From contig CAKPEV010000002.1 in the NCBI GenBank assembly GCA_934149405.1, forward strand, positions 209,865 to 273,864: DNA of 64,000 nucleotides, read 5' to 3'. A program made the position numbers and the translations under genes. Numbering within the stretch: position 1 is the first letter of the stretch; every line of letters begins with the position of its first letter. This DNA comes from an uncultured Clostridia bacterium. GTDB lineage: Bacteria > Bacillota > Clostridia > TANB77 > UBA1234. Positions 17,901 through 28,900 of the stretch are shown here, one piece after another. A model generated the notes under the pieces. It was not told the DNA's origin. It saw nothing but the letters and a program-made list of their open reading frames with translations, and did no database searches.

Positions 17901-19853
17901 AGCATATTCAAAAATAAATATACGGTAATAAACAATAATAAACCTGCTGTAAGAAGCGTTAATCTTACTGATATAGAAAGTGTGACAGGAATTAGTGGCA
18001 TAGCGTTAAATACATCATTAGCAGATGAAAAATATAACAGCTTGTTAAATGTAGGTTCATTATATGAGTTAGCGACAAAATATAGTGGATATGGTTTATA
18101 TAATGTGACTGGCACAGGTATTTTAAGTCAAGGGCAAGCAAAGGCGGGTGTTCGTCCAGTTGTTGAGTTAAAAAATGTTGTAAGAACAGATGGAATGGAT
18201 GAAACAGGAGCATGGGATATAAAAATAGCAGCAAGTGAAGAAATACCAGACCAAATACAAGTTACATTTGATCCAGTTGGTGGAACGGTATCCCCAACAA
18301 GTAAAATAGTGCCATACCTTGGAACATATGGTGAGTTACCGGTACCAACAAAAGATAAATATGAATTTGCAGGTTGGTATACAGAAAGTGAATATGTAAC
18401 AAAAGTAGATGAAAATACAACAGTTGGTTTGCCATATGCAGTGACATTGTATGCAAAGTGGATTCCACTTGGAAGTTATGTAAAAGTTACTTCATCAACA
18501 TTAACAACAGGAAATGAGTATATAATAACATATAACGACAGTGTTGCAGTGGTGCAAACAGGAAACTCGACAGGGACATCATCTAGTTATAGTTTGACTT
18601 CGGGAGAGGTAACGCCAGAAAACGATATAATATATACAAATGATACAAGAATGGTTTGGACATTTGAAAGAGGTAAACCATCAAGTTCTGGCTGGCCATC
18701 ACAAGGCAGTAGCGGTGGAAGCAGTGGTTACTTTACAAATAAATGGTCTGGACAAAAGCTTACAGAAGATGTCATAACATACTCTAATGGTACTTTAAGT
18801 GAACCGGCAGTGAGCTTTTATTCAAATCCGCGTTATTGGATATATACAAATGGAAGATTTGGAATAAAAAGTTCTTCTTCGATTCCTCAAGGAGCTTATC
18901 CATTTTACCTATACGAACAAAGGCAACAAGTATTATTTGATCCAAATGGCGGAACAGTGACTCCAACATCAAAAGATATAACAAAAGGTAGCGCATATGG
19001 AGAACTACCAACACCAACAAGAGATGGATATGTATTTGCAGGTTGGTTTACTGATGATGCAGAACCTGAAGAAATAAAGAGCACAACGATAGTAACAAAA
19101 ACAGGAAGCCATACACTATACGCACGTTGGGCAACTGCAAGTACGAAGTATACAATAACATATGATGCAAATGGAGGAAGTGGAGCGCCAGCAAGTCAAA
19201 TAAAAGGTGTAAATGAGTCAATAACATTATCAACGACAATACCAACAAGAACATACTATACATTTAAAGAGTGGAATACAAAATCTGATGGTAGTGGAAA
19301 AGCATATAAAGCAGGTGCAACATATTCAACAAATGCTAATTTAAAGCTATATGCACAATGGTATGGTATATCAGTTACATTGACACTTGATGGAAATGGA
19401 GGAAGATATGTAGATAAAAGTGGTAATTATCTTTCTACAAAAACAACTACTGTCACATATGGAGATATATACAGATCAGCATTCTCAGAAAGTTGGTACA
19501 GTAGTGAAGGTGAATTTGATGGTTGGTATACTTCTCGAACAGGAGGTAGCCATGTATCAAGTTACACTAAGGTGACAAATCCATCTGCACACACATTATA
19601 TGCTCATTGGAAAGAATCTACACCAACACCAACGCCTACACCTGGTGGAACTACATCTTGTACAGGTTCTTTTGTGGTTACAAGTGATACACATGTACCA
19701 TGCCCATCGTGTGGAATGTATTCTTCGGATTCTGATGTGCATCAAATAACAGAGACTTGTAACAAGTGTGGGGCTAGCACAACATATTATGGTGGTTTAT
19801 GTACATGTTCAGGATTTAAAACAACATCTCCATCAAGAATACACAAATACTAA
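14919..19853 (+). CDS. Large DUF285/InlB-B-repeat surface protein with Cys-rich C-terminus
   Basis: 1644 residues. The ORF can be read from a TTG at 14901, but ATG 14919 lies behind GGGATGG and gives a clean signal peptide (cleavage near SYAAAS). A PKD-like head (WGDGT) comes first. Fourteen full DUF285 repeats of exactly 26 residues (78 bp) plus a capping unit start at 15420. A DUF5011-like domain (LELVGDEKITI) and an Ig-like domain follow. Five InlB B-repeat (Flg_new) modules occur, each with (D/N)GGT and FxGWxT motifs, flanking a less defined insert. A TPTPTPTPGG linker then leads to a C-terminal segment with two CxxC pairs (CPSCG, CNKCG). DUF285 repeats form LRR-like solenoids in bacterial surface proteins. 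Repeats 13 and 14 are nearly identical in DNA, indicating recent duplication. No CGG codon was found. Confidence 0.9.
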   Translation: MMLENLKNNKGVIKLIMMFMLVTLFMMLSQISYAAASDMITEWTIPSANTTIKLPVKSSGDSALNITVDWGDGTTEETFTTNFPTHTYATAGTYEIKVWGTCPKWGYISSSSASTSSNYYTYTQYLTKVKQFGELGAQQYGFAQCKNLTEVSGDNLVTNRTFEKTTSMTYMFDNCSKLTSLDVSGFDTSNVTNMSWMFNNCSNLTSLDVSNFNTSKVITMSYMFCYCRNLTSLDVSGFDTSKVTNMSWMFRDCRNLTSLDVSGFDTSKVTNMSCMFNYCSNLTSLDVSNFDTSNVTTMSYMFSNCSKLTSLDVSNFNTSKVTDMGAMFQDCSTLKNLNVSNFDTSKVTDMSYMFSICSNLTSLDVSKFNTSNVTNMSSMFYKCSNLTSLDVSGFDTSKVTSMSYIFGDCSSLTSLDVSGFDTSKVTNMESMFTNCSNLTILDLSGFDTSNVTTMSWMFRNCSNLTSLDVSGFDTSKVTNMASMFNYCSNLTSLDVSGFDTSKVTNMASMFNYCSNLTSLDVSGFDTSKVTDMWAMFYYCSNLKFIQLSNKFKIPSSSNASMFANTTNLTSIILVDSTPLAGQFTNIKAQLGGKTIYVPSKVAETAYETSWSADFTADRIHPILELVGDEKITINKGETYLDEGYTVAGLDIADAQYYNCYGYSVAKIGSISPSDTGTYTIKYQLKRTENAVATTVEEVTRTIEIIDIDIIPPKGVISIINGTMQNGTITVKSTEIKIGVTATDNVSKADQIKIYVVLDQVPDTEKIPDSSWENYTDGYTKILTASSGAKNAIVYVVLKDAMGNTNTIFKGTNTSYKLKYDANGGTNAPAEETAYFGMPYKVTHKKPNYEGKYFLGWSTNKNANVASYLQNDTIPANIFAGTSSAVTLYAIWTDSIEKLPLLTDRAKVGDYINYPVSYENKGFQYYTNNSKLTGWRVISKDVDINGTASEGTINIITAGIPLAENYSIGGKEFLFNDFINGSKYPACGFINNNLSSIFKNKYTVINNNKPAVRSVNLTDIESVTGISGIALNTSLADEKYNSLLNVGSLYELATKYSGYGLYNVTGTGILSQGQAKAGVRPVVELKNVVRTDGMDETGAWDIKIAASEEIPDQIQVTFDPVGGTVSPTSKIVPYLGTYGELPVPTKDKYEFAGWYTESEYVTKVDENTTVGLPYAVTLYAKWIPLGSYVKVTSSTLTTGNEYIITYNDSVAVVQTGNSTGTSSSYSLTSGEVTPENDIIYTNDTRMVWTFERGKPSSSGWPSQGSSGGSSGYFTNKWSGQKLTEDVITYSNGTLSEPAVSFYSNPRYWIYTNGRFGIKSSSSIPQGAYPFYLYEQRQQVLFDPNGGTVTPTSKDITKGSAYGELPTPTRDGYVFAGWFTDDAEPEEIKSTTIVTKTGSHTLYARWATASTKYTITYDANGGSGAPASQIKGVNESITLSTTIPTRTYYTFKEWNTKSDGSGKAYKAGATYSTNANLKLYAQWYGISVTLTLDGNGGRYVDKSGNYLSTKTTTVTYGDIYRSAFSESWYSSEGEFDGWYTSRTGGSHVSSYTKVTNPSAHTLYAHWKESTPTPTPTPGGTTSCTGSFVVTSDTHVPCPSCGMYSSDSDVHQITETCNKCGASTTYYGGLCTCSGFKTTSPSRIHKY
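15420..16511 (+). repeat. Array of fourteen 78-bp DUF285 coding repeats
   Basis: Each unit encodes MSxMFxxCSNLTSLDVSGF followed by DTSKVTN. Units 13 and 14 (offset exactly 78 bp around 16353-16512) are almost identical, including synonymous positions. Unequal crossing-over or slippage would add or remove whole repeats without breaking frame. Confidence 0.9.
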
Positions 19854-19949
19854 AAGTGTGATAATTCAAATTTTCTCGAGTGCATAATGAATAAAAATTA
19901 ACTTGTGAAGAAATAAGATAAATTAAAATTTTCAGAAAGGATGGCACAT

Positions 19950-22900
19950 ATGAAAAATAAAGCGATTATAACAAGCCTAATAATTATAATGGTAGGAATA
20001 ATAGCTCTGGGCATAGGCTGGCACAAAATATTTGATGCCAGCGCCACAAAGCCTAATTTAATAGAGTGCAAGGGTCATATCGATAAAAATCAAGATATGA
20101 GTTGCGATATATGTGGTGCGATCCTTTCTGGTGAAAGCGATACTAAATATAAAACCGTAAAAAACACATTAGAAAGTGGCACAACAATTGAGGTAAAAGG
20201 CGATATGCCAAGTAACGCGGTTTTAACTACAAAAGAAATCACAAGAGAAGTGGCAACTAATATTGCAAAAAGATATATACCGCTAGATGATGACAAAGTC
20301 TTATATGCATATGACATCTCAATGGTTTTAAAAAACAAAAAATATCAACCAGAAAACTATGGTAAAGATGTAAATATAACATTAACTAACTTGGAAATTG
20401 AAGATCAAAAAGATGTAGCAGTAATGCATATAATAGACAATAAAAGTTATGAAATAATGAAGTTAGATGAACTAACTAAAAATAAGGTTTCATTTAAAAC
20501 AACGAGCTTTTCAACATATATAGTATTAAAAGTTGCAACATATAATGTAACTTTCACAGGAACAGGAAACTTTGAGGTTCAAACGATAAGAGGAAATAAA
20601 ATAACAAATAGTACAGAGTTAGTAAGTGGTACGAACTTTACATTTGTTGTTACGCCAAAAGCTGGTTATGGAATAAGTGGAATAACAACATCAAATGGAA
20701 CAATAACAACAAATGGTGATGTATTAAGAAAAACAGCAACAATTGATAACATAACACAAGCAACAACAATAACAGTAACAACTGTGGCAGCACCAGTAGT
20801 AACAAAACAACCGGTAACAGTAAAAGTAAATTCTGGTGAAACTGCGATATATACAGTGACAGCACAAAATGCTACAACATATGAATGGCAATATAGAACA
20901 AATGAAAATGATTATTGGAAATCAGCATCAGAAATAGGCACAACAAATAATGGCACATTAACGATAACAAATGTGACTGATGCAATAAATGGATATAGCA
21001 TAAGATGTATGTTATCAAATGACAGCTTTGATAATGGATATGAGGTAAAAACAGATATGGCATATGTGATATTGGCAGAAGGAACATTGCAAATGCCTGT
21101 AGCAATAGATGAACCAATAAAAGAAGAATCAAAGATGATAACATTATGGTCAATTCCATATGCTAATACAACAATAAAATTACCGGTTCAATCATATGGG
21201 GAAACTGCTCTAAATATCACAGTAAGCTGGGGTGATGGTGCTACAGAAACAGTAACAACAGCATTTCCAACACACACATATGCAAATGTAGGAATATACG
21301 AAATAAAAGTATGGGGCACATGTCCAATATGGGGATATGCAAGTGCAGATGATGTGACAAAAACTAGAAATAGCGATTATTACACATATACACAATATTT
21401 AATCAAAGTAAAACAGTTTGGTGAATTAAGTGCAACACGATATGGGTTCGCAAGATGTACTAAATTAACAGAGTTTTCCGGTCAAAATTTAGTAACAAGT
21501 AAAACTTTTGAAAAGACGACACGCATGGACTATATGTTTAAAGGATGCAATAAATTAACAAATTTGGATTTAAGCAATTTTGACACATCAAAAGTGACAA
21601 ATATGAGCAATATGTTTTCTTTTTGTTCAAGTTTGTTGACGTTAGATTTAAGCAAATTTAATACATCAAATGTAACCAATATGTCAGATATGTTTATAGG
21701 TTGCGAATTAACAACTTTAGACCTAAGCAAGTTCGATACATCTAGTGTAACAGACATGTCAGGGATGTTTGAATATTGTGATAAGTTAACAAATTTGGAT
21801 TTAAGCAATTTTGATACATCAAGTGTAACAGATATGTCATATATGTTTTGGTTTTGCAAAAGCATGACAAGCTTGAATTTGAGCAACTTTAATACATCAA
21901 AAGTAACAAATATGTCAAAGATGTTTGGTGCTTGTTACGACTTAACAAGTTTAGATGTAAGCAAGTTCGATACATCAAAAGTAACAAATATGTCAAAGAT
22001 GTTTAGTTCTTGTTCGAAAGTGGCAAGCTTGGAAGTAAATAATTTTGATACGTCAAATGTAACAGATATAAGTGGCATGTTTTCTGGTTGTAGTAGTTTG
22101 ATTAGTTTAGATATAAGCAAATTTGACACATCAAAAGTGACAAGTATGAGCAGTATGTTTTATGAGTGTAGTAGCTTGACAAGTTTAGATGTAAGCGAAT
22201 TTGATACATCAAAAGTGATGGATATGATAGAGATGTTTTATAATTGCAGTAGTTTGACAAGTTTAGATGTAAGCAAATTTAACACTTCAAAAGTAACCGT
22301 TATGGCAGGGATGTTTTATAATTGCAGTAGCTTAACAAGTTTGGATGTAAGTAACTTTAATACGTCAAACGTTGTGAGAGGTACAAATGAGGTTGATGCA
22401 AGCATGCGATATATGTTTGCTGGTTGTAGTAATTTAACAAGTTTAGATGTAAGCAATTTTGATACATCAAAAGTAACAAGTATGGATGAAATGTTTGCTG
22501 GTTGTAGTAATTTAACAAGTTTAGATGTAGGCAATTTTGATACATCAAAAGTAACAAGCATGTATGAAATGTTTGCTGCTTGTACAAGCCTAAAATCTCT
22601 ACAACTAAGCAACAAATTTTTCATACCAGCATCAAATAATACAGACATGTTTACAAACACTACAAACCTAAAATCAATCATCCTAGTAGACGGCACACCT
22701 CTTGCAGGTCAATTCACAAACATTAAAGCTCAACTAGACGGCAAGACAATTTACGTGCCAAGCAAGTCTGCTGAGACAGCTTACGAAACATCATGGTCTA
22801 CAGATTTCAGTGGTGACAGAATCCAGCCAATTCTAGAATTAGTAGGCGACGAAAATGTTACTATAAACGCAGGCGAAACGTACACCGATGCAGGCTACAC

Positions 22901-25900
22901 AGTTGCAGGTTTTGATACTGCAAATTCAGGAGATTACACAGTATACGGTTACAACGTAACAACAAGCGGAGAAGTGAACACAGCCGTTGCTGGAACATAT
23001 AAAATTGACTATACAATAACAAGAACATACACCAACGCAGGCACAACAAAGACAGATACACTAATGACTGTTACAAGAAATATAACAGTAAAGGAAGTAA
23101 TAAAAGAAGAATCAAAGATGATAACAGAATGGAACGTATCTGGCGATGCAGGATTAACAATCAAGTTGCCTGCACAATCAAGTGGCGATGTTGCATTAAA
23201 CATAACAGTAGATTGGGGCGATGGCACGGCAGAGCAAACAGTAACAACATCATTCCCAACACATACTTATGCAACAGCAGGAACGTACGAAATAAAAGTA
23301 TGGGGAACATGCCCAAAGTGGGGATATGCAAGTTCAAGTTATGTATCAACAACATCAAATAGCGATTATTACACATATACACAATATTTAAGTAAAGTGA
23401 AACAGTTTGGCGAATTAGGAGCACAGCAATACGGATTTTCACATTGTAAAAGCTTAAAAGAAGTTTCTGGCGAGAATCTAGTAACAGGCAAAACATTTGA
23501 AAAGACAACAGATATGTCAGGGATGTTTTTTTGGTGTAGCAACCTAACGAGCTTGGATGTAAGCGGATTTGACACATCAAAGGTAACGAATATGTCAGGT
23601 ATGTTTTATAATTGTAGCAAACTAACGAGCTTGGATGTAAGCGGATTTGATACATCAAAGGTAACTAATATGTCATTTATGTTTTATATTTGTAGCAAAC
23701 TAACGAGCTTGGATGTAAGCGGATTTGATACATCAAAGGTAACTAATATGTCATATATGTTTCCTTATTGCAACCTAACGAGCTTGGATGTAAGCGGATT
23801 TGATACATCAAAGGTAACTACTATGTCACATATGTTTTATTGTTGTAAGAACCTAACGAGCTTGGATGTAAGCAAATTTAACACATCAAAGGTAACAGAT
23901 ATGTCATATATGTTTTATATTTGTAGCAAACTAACGAGCTTGGATGTAAGCGGATTTGACACATCAAAAGTAAAAAATATGGAATATATGTTTTATAATT
24001 GTAGGAACCTAACCAGTTTGGATGTAAGCGGATTTGATACATCAAATGTAACAAATATGAGATTTATGTTTGGTAATTGTAGCAACCTAACGAGCTTGGA
24101 TGTAAGCAAATTTAACACATCAAAGGTAACAGATATGTCATCTATGTTTTATAATTGTATGAACCTAACGAGCTTGGATGTAAGCGGATTTGACACATCA
24201 AATGTAACTATTATGGAATGGATGTTTTATAAATGTAGCAAACTAACGAGCTTGGATGTAAGTGGATTTAATACATCAAATGTAACTACTATGTCAAATA
24301 TGTTTTCTGATTGTAGTAACCTAACGAGCTTGGATGTAAGCGGATTTGACACATCAAAAGTAAAAAATATGGAATATATGTTTTATAATTGTAGGAACCT
24401 AACCAGTTTGGATGTAAGCGGATTTGATACATCAAATGTAACAAATATGAGATTTATGTTTGGTAATTGTAGCAACCTAACGAGCTTGGATGTAAGCGGA
24501 TTTGATACATTAAATGTAACAAATATGTCAGGTATGTTTTATAAATGTAGCAAACTAATGAGCTTGGATGTAAGCAACTTTGATACGTCAAAAGTAACTA
24601 ATATGACAGAGATGTTTAAAGGTTGTACAAGCTTGAAATCTTTACAAATAAGTAACAAATTTGTTATACCGACATCAGATAATACAAATATATTTACAAA
24701 CACACCAAATTTAACCTCAATCATCCTAGTAGACAGTACACCTCTTGCAGGTCAATTCACCAATATTAAAGCTCAACTAGACGGCAAGACTTTCTACGTA
24801 CCAAGCAAAGTTGCAGAAACTGCTTACGAGACATCTTGGGTTGCAGATTTCAGTGGTGATAGAATTCAGCCAATACTAGAATTAGTAGGCGATGAAAATG
24901 TTACTATAAACGCAGGCGATACGTACACAGATGCAGGCTACACAGTCGCAGGATTTGATACTACAAATTCAGGAGATTACACAGTATACGGCTACAACGT
25001 AACAACAAGCGGAGAAGTGAACACAGCCGTTGCTGGAACATATAAAATTGATTATACAATAACAAGAACATACAACAACGCAGGCACAACAAAGACAGAT
25101 ACACTAATGACTGTTACAAGAAATATAACAGTAAAAGAAGTAATAAAAGAAGAATCAAAGATGATAACAGAATGGACAATACCATCTGCTAATGCAACAA
25201 TAAAACTACCAGTACAAGGCACAGGCTTAAACATCACAGTAGATTGGGGCGATGGCACGGCAGAGCAAACAGTAACAACATCATTTCCAACGCATACATA
25301 TGCTACAGCAGGAACATACGAGATAAAAGTATGGGGAACATGCCCAAAGTGGGGATATGCAAATTTGGGCTCTGTATCAACAACATCAAATAGCGATTAT
25401 TATACATCTACACAATACTTAACTAAGGTAAAACAATTTGGTGAACTAAGTGCAGTGCAATATGGTTTTGCACAATGCAAAAACTTGATAGAGGTTTCTG
25501 GTGAAAACTTAGTAACAAGCAAAACATTTGAAAAGACAACCAATATGTCATATATGTTTTATTATTGCAGTAGCTTAACAAGTTTGGATGTAAGTAAATT
25601 TGACACATCAAAAGTAACAAATATGTCATATATGTTTTCTAGATGTGGATTGATAAGTTTGGATATAAGCAATTTTAATACATTTAAAGTAACAGATATG
25701 TCATATATGTTTGGAGTTAGGTCGGTTAATAATGAGGTAAGCTCAGGAATAAAAGAAATAAAAGGACTAGAAAATATTAATACTTCTAATGTAATTTCAA
25801 TGATGGGCATGTTCCAATGTTGTACAGAATTGGAATATATAGATGTAAGCAATTTCGATACGTCAAAAGTAACAAATATGTCATGGATGTTTGATTGCTG

Positions 25901-28900
25901 TAGTAATTTGACAAATTTGAATGTAAGTAAATTTGATACATCGAAAGTGACCGATATGTCAATGATGTTTTATGCCTGCGGTAGGTTGACAAATTTAGAT
26001 GTGAATAATTTTAATACATCAAAAGTAACTAATATGAAAACAATGTTTGGCTCTTGCTATAGCTTAAAAACTCTACAACTAAGCAACAAATTTGTTATAC
26101 CTGCATCAAATAATACAAACATGTTTACAAACACTACAAACTTAACCTCAATCATCCTAGTAGACAGCACACCTCTTGCAGGTCAATTTACAAACGTTAA
26201 AGCTCAACTAGACGGCAAGACATTCTACGTACCAAGCAAATCTGCAGAAACAGCTTACGAAACATCTTGGGCAGCAGATTTCACAGCAGATAGAATTCAG
26301 CCAATTCTAGAATTAGTAGGCGATGAAAATGTTACTATAGATGTTGGTGCTACATACACAGATGCAGGTTACACAGTTGCTGGTTTAACAATAGCCGACG
26401 AGAAATATTACACACCTTATGGTTATAAGGTTACAAAGACTGGCGAAGTTATAACAAGCACAGTTGGTGTATATCAAATAAAATATGAAATAACAAGAAC
26501 ATATAACAACGCAGGTGTGGCACAAACAGACACACTAATGAATGTTACAAGAAATGTTATTGTGAAGGGTTCAATTGCAACAAGTATGATAACAGAATGG
26601 ACAATACCATCTGCTAACACAACAATAAAATTACCGGTTCAATCACATGGTGGAAATAGTCTAAATATCACAGTTGACTGGGGAGATGGTTCGGCAGTTC
26701 AAACTGTTACAACAAACTTCCCGACGCATACTTATACAACTGCTGGAACGTATGATATAACAGTAAGTGGAACATGTCCAGCATGGGGATATATGGGCTC
26801 TGGAAGAGTATCAACAACATTGAATAGCGATTATTATACATACACACAATATTTAACAAAAGTAAAACAATTTGGTGAACTAAATGCTCAATACTATGGA
26901 TTTTCACAGTGCACAAATTTAACTTCTGTTAAAGGTGCAACGACAAATTCTACTTCAAATGTTACTACTATGGCAAATATGTTCTATTCTTGCCAGAGAT
27001 TGAAAGAATTGGATTTAACAAATTTTGACACGTCGAAAGTAACAGATATGAATCATATGTTATTTAAAGCGGGAGTACAAGAGATTGATTTATCTTCATT
27101 TAATACAAGCAGTGTTACGAATATGTCTGCTATGTTTGGACAATGTGGCTTTCTTACTAAGGTAAATCTATCTAGTTTTAACACTAGCAAAGTAACTAAT
27201 ATGACAGAGATGTTTATAGATTGTAGTGATTTAACTAATTTGGACTTAAGTAAATTCAAAACATCAAAAGTTACATACATGAATGAGATGTTTAGCAATT
27301 GTACTAGTTTGAAAAGCTTGAAAGTTTCTGCTCTTAACTTTAATACAGTAAATGTCATCAATATGAGAAGAATGTTTTACAATTGCAGTAGTTTGACTGA
27401 AATCCCAGTTGCGAAATTTAACACTTCAAAGGTTACTAACTTTGACGAAATGTTTGCAAGATGTAGTTCGCTTAAAACATTAAATCTTTCTAACTTTGTT
27501 GTGAGCAATTATTTTGAAGGTGACGATAGTAATAGTATGCTTAACGGTTGTACTAGCCTAAGGAGCATACAAATTAGTTCAACTTTTAAAGTGCCAATGA
27601 GCAAGATGTTTTTGAATACTCCTAATTTGACTGCAATAATTGTTTTAGGAAATACTCCTTCTGCAGAACAATTTTCACCATGCATAGAAGACTTGGAAGG
27701 AAAAACATTTTATGTTACAGATGAGGAATTTCTAGAGATTTATAGAAAAGCATGGGAAAAGGGCTTTAGTGAAGATAGAATTAAGCCTTTACTAGAACTT
27801 AAAGGTAGCTCGCCTATAACAATAACTAAAGGAACTAACTATGTCGATGCTGGATATACTATTGCTGGCTTTACAGAAGAAGACGAAATTTATTATAGTG
27901 TTTATGGATATAGTGCAACAGTAAAAAGTACAGTAGACTCTTCTGTGATTGGAAGTTATTCTGTAACGTATACTTTAAAACGTAAAGATAGTTCATCAGG
28001 ACTTGGAATGGTAGAAATATTAATGAATGTTGTAAGAATAGTCGTAGTAGAGGAAGGTAATATTGTAGGACTAGATATTATTCCTCCAACAGGTAGTATA
28101 ACAGTTAAAGATGCTACAATCAGAAATAATATTAACTATGTTCCATCAAACAATGTTACATTAGAGATTTCGGCACAAGATAATATTTCAACTTCTTCGG
28201 AGATTAAAGTTTATATTACGACTGAAGCAATAGATTTAACTAAAAAAATTGCTGATGCTTTATGGGAAAATTACAGCAATGGTATGACAAAGACTATTAC
28301 AATTACAAATCTTTCGACGACAACAAGAATATATGCATTATTTAAAGATGCTGCTGGAAACACATCTGCTGCATTCACTGGAGCAGATACAGAGTATAGC
28401 ATAATATACAATTTGAATGGTGGTACAGGTAGCATTGAAAATGGAACTGCAAATTACGGTTCACCTGCAATTTTAAGTAACAAGGTTCCTACTAAGAGTG
28501 GTATGTATTTCTTAGGATGGAGCACAAATGCCTCTGCTACAGTTGCTAGTTACAAGGCTGGCGGAATAATGCAAGCAGATACATTTAGTGGAACAAATAA
28601 AAACATAAATTTATATGCTGTTTGGGGAAACAAGCCTTTAATTTCTGAGGTGGTAGAGATTGGTGATTTAATTGATTTGCCAATATATTATAACGATTTG
28701 TCTGGAAATAACAGAACAGATTGGAAAGTGATTTCAAAGGTTGAAAACAGTACTACAGGCAGAAGTTCAGTTGTTGTGATAAGTACTGGTATACCGTTAA
28801 CATTAGCAAATACATCTGCAGATTTAGTAAATGATTTCTTTAATATGAATAACTATTCGGAAAATGGATTTGAAAATAACATAGAGTTGAGCGAGTTGTT

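Noticed and set aside
15420..24600. CRISPR-like direct repeats
   Set aside because: The 78-bp repeats are in-frame DUF285 coding units without unique spacers, inside intact reading frames.
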